Shown one piece after another: positions 1 to 8,621 of a stretch of 54,261 nucleotides of DNA. The first letter of the stretch is position 1; each line of letters opens with the position of its first letter. The notes under the pieces were generated by a model. It worked only from the letters and a program-made list of their open reading frames with translations, searched no databases and had not been told where the DNA came from. The position numbers and the translations under genes were made by a program. This DNA comes from Bryobacteraceae bacterium (lineage in GTDB: Bacteria > Acidobacteriota > Terriglobia > Bryobacterales > Bryobacteraceae), in the NCBI GenBank assembly GCA_019187195.1, contig JABAQT010000008.1:1-54261 (forward strand), in the 5' to 3' direction.

Positions 1-7
1 GCGCCGG

Positions 8-2806
8 TTAGTCCGCCAGCAAGGCTTTCAGATACTCGCCGGTAAACGAACCCTTCGCGGCGGCAATGTCTTCAGGAGTTCCCGTGGCCACCACCAGGCC
101 GCCCGCGTCGCCGCCTTCCGGGCCAAGGTCGATCACCCAGTCCGCGCAGCGGATTACCTCGAGGTTGTGCTCGATGATCAGCACGCTCGCGCCGTTGTGA
201 ATCAGGCGCTGAAACGCATCGAGAAGCTTTGTAATGTCGTCGAAATGCAGACCCGTTGTCGGCTCGTCAAAGATGAAAAGCGCGCTCCTGGCGGAAGCCG
301 AAAGGTGCGCGGCCAGTTTGACGCGCTGAGCCTCGCCGCCGCTCAGCGTGGTGGCGGATTGCCCGAGGCGCAGATAGCCAAGCCCCACGTCCACCAGCAC
401 CTTCAGTTTCGCCACCAGCTTGGGATGATCGGAGAAGAACGAGACGGCTTCCTTGACGGTCAACTGCAACACCTGGTGAATATTCAAACCGCGATACTTC
501 ACGTCGAGAATGGAGCTCTTGTAGCGCGTGCCTTTGCAGTCCTCGCACACCAGTTCGACGTCGGCCAGAAACTGCATCTCGACGGTCACCGTCCCGTCAC
601 CCTGGCATGTTTCGCAACGGCCGCCGGGAATATTGAAAGAGAAGTGGCCCGCGGTGTAGCCCCGTTTGTCTGATTCCGGAGTTGACGCGAAGATCTCACG
701 GATCTGATCGAACGCCTTTACGTAGGTGACCGGATTCGACCGCGGCGTGCGCCCGATGGGAGATTGGTCGACGAGCACGACGCTGGTGATCAACTCCGCC
801 CGTTCGACCTTGCGGCAGGTGGAGACGGCGGCTCCGGTTACTTCCTCTTCGAGTTCGGACGGCTTGCGATTGCTCTCCGCCAGGTAGCGCTCGAGCGACT
901 TGTGAATCACCTGATGAACGAGAGTGGATTTCCCCGAACCCGAAACACCGGTGATACAGACCATCATGCCAAGAGGCAACGCGACATCGATGTTCTTCAG
1001 ATTGTTCGCGCATGCGCCGCGGAAGGTGATGGTCTGCTTCGGATTGGGTTTGCGGCGGCGGTATTGCAGCGAGGTTTTGAGTTCGCCGCGGAGATATCGC
1101 CCCGTGAGGCTCGAAGGCCGTTCGATCATCTCCCGGTAGGAGCCTTCGAAAACAATCCTGCCGCCCGCCTCGCCCGCGCCCGGCCCGAGATCCACGATGT
1201 GATCCGCGGCGCGCATCACATCGGCGTCATGCTCGACCACGATGATGGTATTGCCAAGACCGCGCAATCCATCGAGGATATGGATGAGGCGGCCCGTGTC
1301 GCGGCTGTGCAGCCCGATGGAAGGTTCGTCCAGCACGTAACAGGCTCCCACGAGACGGGAACCGAGGCAGGTAGCGAGCGTGATCCGCTGGGCCTCTCCT
1401 CCGGACAGCGTCGAGGAGAGCCGGTCGAGCGTGAGGTAATCGAGTCCCACGTCATGCAGGAACTCGAGGCGCTGGCGGACTTCGACCATCACCTTGCCGG
1501 CGACGCCGCTCTCTTCGGGAGTCAGTTCCAACGCCTGAAAGAACTCCCAGGCCCGCGCGATATTCAACGCGCACACTTCCGGCAGCGTGCGTCCGTTCAA
1601 GCGAACCTGCATGGCCTCCTTGCGCAGACGCGCCCCGCCGCAATCGGGACACGTGGCGTAGCCCCGGTAGCGGCTGAGGAACACGCGCACATGGACTTTG
1701 TACTTCTTTGTTTCGACCTCGCGGAAGAAGCGGCGAACGTGCTCCTCGACGAGCGCCCGCTCCTCGCGCGTCAATTCGCTGTACGGCACGTTCTGGCGCA
1801 CCAGACCCTGCACGGCTTTGCGGAACTCCGCGCGGTACCACGAGTATTGCGGCTTGTTCCAAGGATCCACGGCTCCTTCGTTCAATGAGAGGTAGCGTTC
1901 GCGGACCACGCGGTTCATGTCGTAGTCGATGGTGTTGCCGAACCCCTGGCATCGGGGACAGGCTCCGAAGGGGTTATTGAAGCTGAACAGGCCCGGCTCG
2001 GGCTGGGGATAGTCGATGCGGCAGTGTTTGCAGGAGAACTTCTCACTGAAGGAGAGCTGCCGCGGAGGGAAACTTCCCGCCTCCTCGAATACCACTTCGC
2101 CGCCTTCGCGATAGCAGATCTCGGTTGTATCCACGATGCGCTGGCGCTGGTCTTCGCGGATGGCGAAGCGGTCCGCGAGCACGAACAGGGGCTGGGAGAA
2201 ATCGATCTCGAGCAACGACTCGGGCGTCGAGAACTCGAAGACCTTGCCGAACTGATAGAGCCGGGTAAACCCTTTTTTCCGCAGTTCGAAGAGATGGTCG
2301 CGGCGGTGGGTATTGTCAGTGAAGGAGGGTACGGGAAAGAGCGCATACCAGCGGGAGCCCGCGGCCTCGGAGAGCATTCGGCGGGCTACCTGGTCCACGG
2401 TATCGCGCTCCACCTGCCGGCCGCACTGGCGGCAATAGGTGCGCCCCACCCGTGCCCACAGCAGACGAAGATAGTCGTACAGTTCGGTGGCCGTGGCCAC
2501 GGTGGAGCGCGGATTGCGGGTGGTGTTTTTCTGGCGGATGGCGATGGGCGGCGCGATGCCGTCGATCTCATCGACCTCGGGCTTCTCCATGCGTTCGAGG
2601 AACTGCCTGGCGTAGGCGGACAGCGACTCGACATAGCGCCGCTGCCCTTCGGCGTAGATGGTGTCAAAGACAAGCGACGACTTGCCCGAGCCCGACACTC
2701 CCGTCACCACGGTGAGCTGGTTATGCGGAATGGAAAGGCTGAGGTTCTTCAGATTGTGGAGGCGGGCGCCGCGAATCTGAATGGAGTCATTGGCGACAGT
2801 CGGCAT
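8..2806 (-). CDS. uvrA: Excinuclease ABC subunit A (UvrA)
   Basis: This is the DNA-damage recognition ATPase of nucleotide excision repair, which loads UvrB at lesions in the cytoplasm. The 932-residue product, close to the usual ~940, has two ABC ATPase halves. A Walker A (GVSGSGKSS) lies near residue 36 and a second (GVSGSGKST) in the C-terminal half, each with an LSGGEAQR signature. Zinc-binding CxxC pairs (CKHC, CPRC, CPDC, CETC, CEDC) are present. The open frame extends 31 codons upstream, but those residues match nothing in the family and would overlap mutY. The ATG giving MPTVANDS is therefore chosen. It diverges from mutY across 37 bp that contain a LexA-like palindrome, which suggests damage-inducible expression. 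Complete within the window. Confidence 0.97.
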   Translation of the reverse strand: MPTVANDSIQIRGARLHNLKNLSLSIPHNQLTVVTGVSGSGKSSLVFDTIYAEGQRRYVESLSAYARQFLERMEKPEVDEIDGIAPPIAIRQKNTTRNPRSTVATATELYDYLRLLWARVGRTYCRQCGRQVERDTVDQVARRMLSEAAGSRWYALFPVPSFTDNTHRRDHLFELRKKGFTRLYQFGKVFEFSTPESLLEIDFSQPLFVLADRFAIREDQRQRIVDTTEICYREGGEVVFEEAGSFPPRQLSFSEKFSCKHCRIDYPQPEPGLFSFNNPFGACPRCQGFGNTIDYDMNRVVRERYLSLNEGAVDPWNKPQYSWYRAEFRKAVQGLVRQNVPYSELTREERALVEEHVRRFFREVETKKYKVHVRVFLSRYRGYATCPDCGGARLRKEAMQVRLNGRTLPEVCALNIARAWEFFQALELTPEESGVAGKVMVEVRQRLEFLHDVGLDYLTLDRLSSTLSGGEAQRITLATCLGSRLVGACYVLDEPSIGLHSRDTGRLIHILDGLRGLGNTIIVVEHDADVMRAADHIVDLGPGAGEAGGRIVFEGSYREMIERPSSLTGRYLRGELKTSLQYRRRKPNPKQTITFRGACANNLKNIDVALPLGMMVCITGVSGSGKSTLVHQVIHKSLERYLAESNRKPSELEEEVTGAAVSTCRKVERAELITSVVLVDQSPIGRTPRSNPVTYVKAFDQIREIFASTPESDKRGYTAGHFSFNIPGGRCETCQGDGTVTVEMQFLADVELVCEDCKGTRYKSSILDVKYRGLNIHQVLQLTVKEAVSFFSDHPKLVAKLKVLVDVGLGYLRLGQSATTLSGGEAQRVKLAAHLSASARSALFIFDEPTTGLHFDDITKLLDAFQRLIHNGASVLIIEHNLEVIRCADWVIDLGPEGGDAGGLVVATGTPEDIAAAKGSFTGEYLKALLAD

Positions 2807-2813
2807 GGACGAG

Positions 2814-2833
2814 TACGGTATATCCTTACAGTA
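2814..2833. promoter_or_regulatory. Candidate LexA (SOS) box between uvrA and mutY
   Basis: On the minus strand this reads TACTGTAAGGATATACCGTA. It matches 16 of 20 positions of the E. coli SOS-box consensus (TACTGTATATATATACAGTA from memory), with one mismatch in the CTGT-N8-ACAG core. It is an imperfect inverted repeat with arms TACTGTA/TACCGTA. It lies 7 bp from the uvrA start and 10 bp from the mutY start, and a TATACT hexamer overlaps its uvrA-distal edge. Control of uvrA by LexA is known in other bacteria; no lexA gene lies in this window, and this organism's LexA specificity is not known to me. Confidence 0.5.
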
Positions 2834-2843
2834 TAGCAACCGC

Positions 2844-3827
2844 ATGCAATCCCTCTCCGCTTTCCGCAATGCCCTGCTCGGGTGGTATGAAAGGCACAAG
2901 CGGGATCTGCCATGGCGGCGGACACGCGATCCCTATCACATCTGGGTCAGCGAAATCATGCTCCAGCAGACGCGCGTGGCGGCGGTGGTTCCCTACTACG
3001 AACGCTTCCTCGCCCGCTTTCCGGACGCGCGTTCACTCGCCGCCGCGCCGGAAGGGGAGGTGCTCGCCGCCTGGGCGGGACTCGGCTACTACTCGCGGGC
3101 GAGGAACCTGAGAAAGGCGGCCGCCGCGATCACGGAGGCGGGCGGATTTCCGCGGACTTTTGATGAGATTCGCGCGCTGGCCGGTGTGGGCGACTACACG
3201 GCGGCGGCCATCGCCAGCATCGCATTCGATCTGCCGCACGCGGTGCTTGACAGCAACGTGATACGGGTGGTCAGCCGCCTGGATAACGATTCTTCCGTCA
3301 TCGAGGGCAGAACGCGCCGGCGTTTCGCGCAGCGCGCGCGGCAACTGCTCGATCCCCTGCGGCCGGCGGCCTATAACCAGGCAATCATGGAACTGGGGGC
3401 CACGCTCTGCCTGCCGAGGGAACCGCGGTGCCTGCTCTGTCCGGTGAGCCGGTGGTGCGAGGCGTTCGGCGCGGGCACACAGGCGGAATTGCCCGTAAGA
3501 AGGCTCCGTCCGGCGGCGGTGAAACTGGAGCGGGCGGTCCTGATCATCGAACGCAACGGCAGGCTGCTGGTATGGAGGCGCGGTGATGATTCGGCAAGGC
3601 TCAAGGGATTTTATGAGCTGCCGGAACCGGAGCACCTGCCCATGGCGAAGCGAGGGGCGCTGGTGGGCGAGTTCCGCCACTCGATCACAAACCACCAGTA
3701 CCGGTTCACCGTACACCGCGCCACGGTGAAAGATGTTCCAGCAGGTTTTCAGTGGATCGGGAAGACCGCCCTCGGCCGGCTTCCGTTGAGCACCACCGCC
3801 AGGAAAGCGCTCGCCTGCGCCGAATGA
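2844..3827 (+). CDS. mutY: A/G-specific adenine glycosylase (MutY)
   Basis: This base-excision repair enzyme removes adenine mispaired with 8-oxoguanine. The 327-residue product has the HhH-GPD fold: catalytic Glu37 in SEIMLQQTR, the hairpin segment LAGVGDYTAAAI near 112-123, and the essential Asp136 in LDSNVIR. The 4Fe-4S loop is complete (Cys189-x6-Cys196-x2-Cys199-x5-Cys205). The region after residue 215 fits the NUDIX-like 8-oxoG recognition domain. The ATG giving MQSLSAF is preferred over one 21 codons upstream because that one would run through the LexA-like site and overlap uvrA. Divergent from uvrA; convergent with the following methyltransferase, 7 bp away. Confidence 0.95.
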   Translation: MQSLSAFRNALLGWYERHKRDLPWRRTRDPYHIWVSEIMLQQTRVAAVVPYYERFLARFPDARSLAAAPEGEVLAAWAGLGYYSRARNLRKAAAAITEAGGFPRTFDEIRALAGVGDYTAAAIASIAFDLPHAVLDSNVIRVVSRLDNDSSVIEGRTRRRFAQRARQLLDPLRPAAYNQAIMELGATLCLPREPRCLLCPVSRWCEAFGAGTQAELPVRRLRPAAVKLERAVLIIERNGRLLVWRRGDDSARLKGFYELPEPEHLPMAKRGALVGEFRHSITNHQYRFTVHRATVKDVPAGFQWIGKTALGRLPLSTTARKALACAE

Positions 3828-3834
3828 CGGTCGC

Positions 3835-4425
3835 CTATCGCAGATAGGGAATATAGGCGGCCACGCGCGAGCGGTAGCTTTCAAACCGTGGTCCGAACCG
3901 CCGCAGAAGCAAACCGTCCTCGGCGCGAATGCGGATCTCTGTCCCGTAGACGCAGATGGCGAGCGATGCCGCCGCCGCCCACGGCGGGTCGAGAACAAGG
4001 ACCGTCGCCAGCAGCAGGCAGAACAGGGAGAAGAAGATGGGGTGGCGGATCACGGAGTATGGACCGGTGGTCACGAGGCGGTGGTCTTCGGTCACCACGG
4101 CTTTGATGCGCCACTCGAGATCGAGATGCCGCAAGGCGAGGAAGAGCACCACGACCGCCGCCGCGCCGGAGAGCATGGAGCCGGCCTGTTGCCAGGGAGC
4201 GCTCTCGCGGAGGGGGCGTGTGAAGGCGAAGGCGACGGCGAACGCCAAGCCCTCGAGCACCAACCCGTGCATGGATCGCGGGTCGCGAATGGAGGGCCGC
4301 TCCCCGGAGACGCCGCGCGCCTGGCGGCGGGCCCGTACCCGGGCGTGGTTCCAGGCGAGCAGCCCACTGAACAGCAGCCAGCTCAGGAGCAACATCCAGC
4401 CGGCGGCATCATGTAGGAGAACCAT
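3835..4425 (-). CDS. Isoprenylcysteine carboxyl methyltransferase-like membrane protein
   Basis: This is a small polytopic membrane protein of 196 residues. The C-terminal half carries the pattern of the ICMT/phospholipid methyltransferase group: LVTTGPYSVIRHPIF, a long hydrophobic stretch, then an acidic E-D segment and the ending RFESYRSRVAAYIPYL. Hydrophobic segments lie near residues 8-25, 53-68, 83-96 and 130-155. In bacteria such proteins are mostly annotated by fold and the substrate is unknown. A longer frame reaches to 4608 but runs into the oppositely oriented oxidase, so the ATG giving MVLLHDAAG is chosen. Only 24 bp separate the two divergent starts. Confidence 0.8.
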   Translation of the reverse strand: MVLLHDAAGWMLLLSWLLFSGLLAWNHARVRARRQARGVSGERPSIRDPRSMHGLVLEGLAFAVAFAFTRPLRESAPWQQAGSMLSGAAAVVVLFLALRHLDLEWRIKAVVTEDHRLVTTGPYSVIRHPIFFSLFCLLLATVLVLDPPWAAAASLAICVYGTEIRIRAEDGLLLRRFGPRFESYRSRVAAYIPYLR

Positions 4426-4449
4426 AGGATACTTAATGGTAACCGCGGC

Positions 4450-5655
4450 ATGGCTCAAACCGGAATCGTAATCATAGGCGGCGGGCTCATCGGGCTCGGC
4501 GCGGCGTACCGCTGGCAGCAGCGTTTTCCCGGCACGCCGGTGACGGTGCTCGAGAAGGAGGACGGCGTGTGCCGCCACCAGAGCGGGAACAACAGCGGCG
4601 TCCTGCACTGCGGGCTATATTACAAGCCGGGCTCGATGAAGGCGAAGATGGCGGTGCGCGGCATCCGCCAGATGATCGCTTTTTGCCAGGAGCACGGCAT
4701 CGCGCATGAAGTCTGCGGCAAACTGGTGGTGGCCACCGACCAGGAGGAGGCGGCGCGGCTCAGGGATCTGGAACAGCGCGGAAGGCAGAACGGGCTCGAG
4801 GGGTTGCGCTGGATGACGCGCGAGGAGTACCGCGAGATCGAGCCGCACGCGGGCGGAATCGCGGCGCTGCGCGTTCCGCAGGAAGGCATTGCGGATTATC
4901 CGGCGGTCGCGGCCGCGCTGGTGAAGATCATCGAATCGAATGGCGGCCGCGTTCTCACCGGCTCCCGGGCGTTGCAATGCCGCCAGACTCCGGCGGGGTG
5001 GATAGTGGAAACCACCAGGGGCGAGCACGAAGGCTCGCTGTTGATCAACTGCGCGGGGCTGTATTCGGACCGCGTGGCGGAGATGACGGGAAGCCGCCGC
5101 GATGTACGCATTGTGCCCTTTCGCGGGGAGTATTACAAGCTCCGCCCGGAGCGCGAAAGCCTGGCCCGCCATCTGATTTATCCTGTTCCGGATCCGAAAT
5201 TCCCTTTTCTTGGCGTGCACTACACGCGGCTGATCCACGGAGGAGTGGAATGCGGGCCGAATGCCGTGCTCGCTTTCGCGCGGGAAGGCTATCACAAGAC
5301 GGACATCAAGCCGGGGGACTTGTGGGATGCGCTGACCTATACGGGCCTGTGGAATTTCCTGAGGCGCTATCCGGGGATGTGCTTCGAGGAACTGCGCCGC
5401 TCGTTCAGCAAGCGCTTGTTTTGCGAGTCGCTCCAGAAGCTGGTTCCGGAGATCCGCGTGGAGGACCTGGCGGCCGGCGGCGCCGGGGTCCGGGCGCAGG
5501 CCATGAGCCCGAACGGGGACCTTGTACAGGACTTCCACTTCGTGAAGGCGCGCCGCGCGCTGCACGTTGTGAATGCGCCAAGTCCGGGGGCGACGAGTTC
5601 GCTCGCCATCGGCGAGGAGATTACGTCGATGGCGGCGGGGCTGCTTACGCCGTAG
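4450..5655 (+). CDS. lhgO: L-2-hydroxyglutarate oxidase (FAD-dependent, LhgO type)
   Basis: This flavoenzyme oxidises L-2-hydroxyglutarate to 2-oxoglutarate. The 401-residue product opens with an FAD Rossmann motif (GIVIIGGGLIGLGAA). The LhgO-type segment HQSGNNSGVLHCGLYYKPGS follows at about 45-64. The C-terminal region has the GAGVRAQAMSP and NAPSPGATSSLAIG motifs found in this family. Its length equals the usual ~400 residues. The start is fixed by the Rossmann motif directly after it. It diverges from the methyltransferase and its stop is 62 bp from the convergent aldolase/dehydrogenase, so it appears to be a single-gene unit. Confidence 0.92.
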   Translation: MAQTGIVIIGGGLIGLGAAYRWQQRFPGTPVTVLEKEDGVCRHQSGNNSGVLHCGLYYKPGSMKAKMAVRGIRQMIAFCQEHGIAHEVCGKLVVATDQEEAARLRDLEQRGRQNGLEGLRWMTREEYREIEPHAGGIAALRVPQEGIADYPAVAAALVKIIESNGGRVLTGSRALQCRQTPAGWIVETTRGEHEGSLLINCAGLYSDRVAEMTGSRRDVRIVPFRGEYYKLRPERESLARHLIYPVPDPKFPFLGVHYTRLIHGGVECGPNAVLAFAREGYHKTDIKPGDLWDALTYTGLWNFLRRYPGMCFEELRRSFSKRLFCESLQKLVPEIRVEDLAAGGAGVRAQAMSPNGDLVQDFHFVKARRALHVVNAPSPGATSSLAIGEEITSMAAGLLTP

Positions 5656-5717
5656 CGGCGGTTCGAGAGCGGCGCGGGGCTGACCTGGCCCCGCGATCTC
5701 CAAAGCTGGTTCCCGCG

Positions 5718-7913
5718 CTAGCGGAGGAAGGCCTCGGCGAGCCCCGCGTCGACCGGGATGACGGTGCCGGTGGTGCGGGCGCTACGGTCACTGGCGAGGA
5801 AGATGATCGCGTCGGCGCAGTGATCGGGGAGGATAGGTTCCTTGAGCAGCGTGCGGCCGGCGTAGTAATCGGCGAGACGCGAGCGGAGGACAGCGGTAGT
5901 CTCCTCCTCTTTATAGGGCAGGTTGTACTTGGCGAGCGAACTGATGACGCGCTCGCGGGGGAACATGGTGGAGCCCTCGACCACGGTTGCCGGGGCGATG
6001 CCGTTGACGCGCACGAGAGGCGCCATGCCGACGGCCAGTTCTCCAATGAGGTGATTGACCGCGGCTTTGCTCACGTCGTAGGCCTCGCTGCCCTTCTTGG
6101 GAACGACGGCGTTGGCTGAGCCGGTGAGCACGATGTTCGCCGGCAGCCCCTGGCTCGAGAAGACGCGGTTGGCTTCCCTGGCGAGGAAGTAGTTGCCGGT
6201 GACGTTGACATCGAGAGTGATGCGCCAGTTGTCCTCGGAGATGGCGCCGTGTGAATCGGGCGGGATGAAGACGGCGGCGGTGTTGATGACCACGTCGAGC
6301 CCGCCGAACTGCATGACGGTGTGACGGATGGCGGATCTGAGGGAGGAATGGTTCCGCAGGTCCGCCTTGCAGTAAGCGACGGCCTCGCGGTCGAACTTCG
6401 TGCACAGGCGCGCGGTGTCGTGGGCGGACTCTTCATTGAGGTCGGCGATCATGATGTGCGCGCCTTCGGCGGCGAGTTTGAGCGCGGTCGAGCGGCCGAC
6501 TCCGCTTCCGCCTCCGGCGATGAGCACAATCTTGCGGGAGAACTCCTTCTCGGGCGGCATGCGGCGGAGTTTGGCCTCCTCGAGTTGCCAGTACTCGATG
6601 CGGAAAGCCTCGCGCCGCGGGAGGGCGACGTAGTTGTGGAAACTGGTGAATCCGGCGGCGTGGGCGGGGTCCTTGGCGTGCGGGAGAGGGCCGTCCGGAA
6701 CAGCGCCATCCTCCATGCCGTTGGCTCCCATCATGACGCGGATGGCGTTGCGGTAAAACTCGCCGGTGATGCGGGCTTCCTTCTTCGAACGGCCGAAGGA
6801 GACCATGCCGACGCCGGGGATGAGGACAACGGTGGGGTTCTGATCGCGCAACGGAGGAGAGCCGGCTTCCTTGTGTGCTTCGTAGTAAGCGACGTAATCC
6901 TGGCGGTACTGGCGCAAGCCGGCATCCAGGGCATGGTCGAATTCGGAAAGGTCCTTCGCATGGGGGTTCCAATCGACCACGAGCGGGCTGATGCGAGTGC
7001 GCAGGAAGTGATCGGGGCAGGAAGTGCCGAGGGCTGAAAGTTCGCGGGCCCAGTTGGAGTTGATGAATTCGAGCGCTTCGGGAGAGCCATCGAAATGGCC
7101 GATGGCGCGGCGCGAGGCTCCGACGCGCCCGCGGATCCTGGGGAGAATTTCCGCCGCCACCTGATGGGCATCGTGCCGCGTGGCGTAGCGCGGCCCGCCG
7201 AAGACGACCCGGCCGTTGCCGCTTTCCTGCACCAGCTCACCCATCTGATCGATGATGGTGACGCTGTTGAGGTAGCATTCACGCTGCGTAGCGCCCCAGG
7301 TGAACAGGCCGTGGCTGCCGAGAACAATTCCGTCGCAGCCGGGGTTGTCCGTTACGGCCTGCCGCAGCATGAGGCCAAGTTCGAAACCGGGACGCTGCCA
7401 GGGGAGCCACACCAGGTGGTGATGGTAGCGCCGGTTGAACTCCTCCATCCTGGACTTGCCGTTGCGGCTGGCGGCCATGGCGATGGCCCAATCCGGATGC
7501 AGGTGATCGACGTGATCGAAGGGGAGGAAGCCGTGGAGCGGCGTGTCGATGGAGGTGGCGACAGTGTTGCCCGCGAAGGCGCAGGAGGGATAAAGCCCGA
7601 CCATCTCATCCTCGAACTGCTCGCCGCGGTAGACGTTTTCGAGTTGGAGCAGGCGCTCCATATAGAGGACGGCGAAGCCGCCGCTGGTGATGCTGCCGAG
7701 GTCCCCGCCGCTGCCCTTCACCGCCATCACACGAGTGGGTTTCCCGGTAAGCGGGTCGGTGACTTCGTATTTCGAACTGGTGTTGCCTCCTCCAAAATTC
7801 GTAATCCGCAGGTCGGCGCCAAGGAGATTCGAGCGGTAGCGCAACAACTCGAGCGGGCCGCCGCCGGACGCGGCGTCTGAATCATTCCAAAGATCTTTCA
7901 AGTATTTGAGCAT
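5718..7913 (-). CDS. Bifunctional rhamnulose-1-phosphate aldolase/short-chain dehydrogenase type
   Basis: This is a two-domain catabolic enzyme of 731 residues. The N-terminal ~400 residues are a class II aldolase/adducin domain with a zinc-site histidine cluster (GFLPFDHVDHLHPD, about 128-141) and GLFTWG. From about residue 460 a short-chain dehydrogenase domain follows, with the cofactor motif AGGGSGVGRS, NTAAVF and the catalytic YDVSK near 610. The family (YuxG/RhaEW-like) cleaves rhamnulose-1-phosphate to DHAP and lactaldehyde and oxidises the aldehyde. An AGGA element lies just before the ATG. Substrate is inferred from family resemblance; no other rhamnose gene is visible. The neighbouring enolase-superfamily pair suggests a wider sugar-acid region. 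Confidence 0.87.
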   Translation of the reverse strand: MLKYLKDLWNDSDAASGGGPLELLRYRSNLLGADLRITNFGGGNTSSKYEVTDPLTGKPTRVMAVKGSGGDLGSITSGGFAVLYMERLLQLENVYRGEQFEDEMVGLYPSCAFAGNTVATSIDTPLHGFLPFDHVDHLHPDWAIAMAASRNGKSRMEEFNRRYHHHLVWLPWQRPGFELGLMLRQAVTDNPGCDGIVLGSHGLFTWGATQRECYLNSVTIIDQMGELVQESGNGRVVFGGPRYATRHDAHQVAAEILPRIRGRVGASRRAIGHFDGSPEALEFINSNWARELSALGTSCPDHFLRTRISPLVVDWNPHAKDLSEFDHALDAGLRQYRQDYVAYYEAHKEAGSPPLRDQNPTVVLIPGVGMVSFGRSKKEARITGEFYRNAIRVMMGANGMEDGAVPDGPLPHAKDPAHAAGFTSFHNYVALPRREAFRIEYWQLEEAKLRRMPPEKEFSRKIVLIAGGGSGVGRSTALKLAAEGAHIMIADLNEESAHDTARLCTKFDREAVAYCKADLRNHSSLRSAIRHTVMQFGGLDVVINTAAVFIPPDSHGAISEDNWRITLDVNVTGNYFLAREANRVFSSQGLPANIVLTGSANAVVPKKGSEAYDVSKAAVNHLIGELAVGMAPLVRVNGIAPATVVEGSTMFPRERVISSLAKYNLPYKEEETTAVLRSRLADYYAGRTLLKEPILPDHCADAIIFLASDRSARTTGTVIPVDAGLAEAFLR

Positions 7914-7964
7914 TCTTATCCTATTGTATTTGCACGCCGCGGATTGCGCGGCGGGCGGGGATGC

Positions 7965-8447
7965 TCACGATTTGGAAGAGGGAGCGCGGTGATGCGCGGC
8001 AATGACTCTCAGCAGGCAGTTCACGTTGTGGGACTCGTATTTCAGGAGTTTGCGAAAGGAATCTCCCCACTCGGTCCAACTCTCGAAGGCGCGCGCCCAA
8101 GCGAGCCGCGGGTCCGGAGTCTCCTCCGGGGGGAGATTCTCCTCGAGAGCGGCGGTTTCCATGCGCACGACGCGGCGGAGAAGCCACAGGGAGACACAGA
8201 ACTCGTCGACGCGCGCGGCCTCTTCGGGGTTCGAGGGGAGAAACCGGTCATAGGCGGCGCGGTGCAGACGGAGGCACTGATCGGCGGATTCGCCGGGTTG
8301 CAAACGGATGGACCTGGCCGTGAGGCCGTGCTTCCAGGCGTTCATGGACGCGATACGCTTACCTTCAACCGTGACAGGGCCTCTCGATTTGGCGCCGTTT
8401 TCCCGGGCGGCCTCGGCTTTGGTCTTTCTGGGTGAGTTGAGATGCAT
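7965..8447 (-). CDS. Conserved hypothetical with NA-x-KHGLTA motif
   Basis: The 160-residue product begins with a basic stretch reading GAKSRGPVTVEGKRIAS followed by NAWKHGLTA. I recognise this pattern (GPxTPEGKxxSxxNAxKHGL) from many short acidobacterial and proteobacterial hypotheticals, often present in several copies per genome. The remainder is helical, with many Arg and Glu residues and no membrane segment. Function is unknown; the basic N-terminus would fit nucleic-acid binding, but that is a guess. No clear ribosome binding site precedes the ATG. It lies 51 bp upstream of the aldolase gene on the same strand. Confidence 0.7.
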   Translation of the reverse strand: MHLNSPRKTKAEAARENGAKSRGPVTVEGKRIASMNAWKHGLTARSIRLQPGESADQCLRLHRAAYDRFLPSNPEEAARVDEFCVSLWLLRRVVRMETAALEENLPPEETPDPRLAWARAFESWTEWGDSFRKLLKYESHNVNCLLRVIAAHHRAPSSKS

Positions 8448-8621
8448 TTGCTGTTGCCGGCCACACGCCGGTCCACGTCCACAATTTACGTTGCCTTGCG
8501 ATGGCCGGCGGGAGGAAGAGAGACGGTGGATGGGATGTATTTATCTGATATACAAAGCGTTCGCCGCTCGCATATTTTTGTGAATTTGTTGTGATGATTC
8601 CGTAAGAAACGGGAATGCCGG
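8448..8621. other. Intergenic gap, nothing identified
   Basis: The 174 bp between two minus-strand genes are relatively AT-rich in the right half. A short hairpin at 8597-8616 (ATTCCGT/ACGGGAAT, one bulged base, loop AAGAA) lies just after the 3' end of the enolase-superfamily gene. It could act as a transcript end but has no T-run. No open frame here looks real. Confidence 0.4.

Noticed and set aside
764..1888. 374-codon plus-strand frame opposite uvrA
   Set aside because: UvrA motifs are continuous on the other strand and the antisense product shows no family features.
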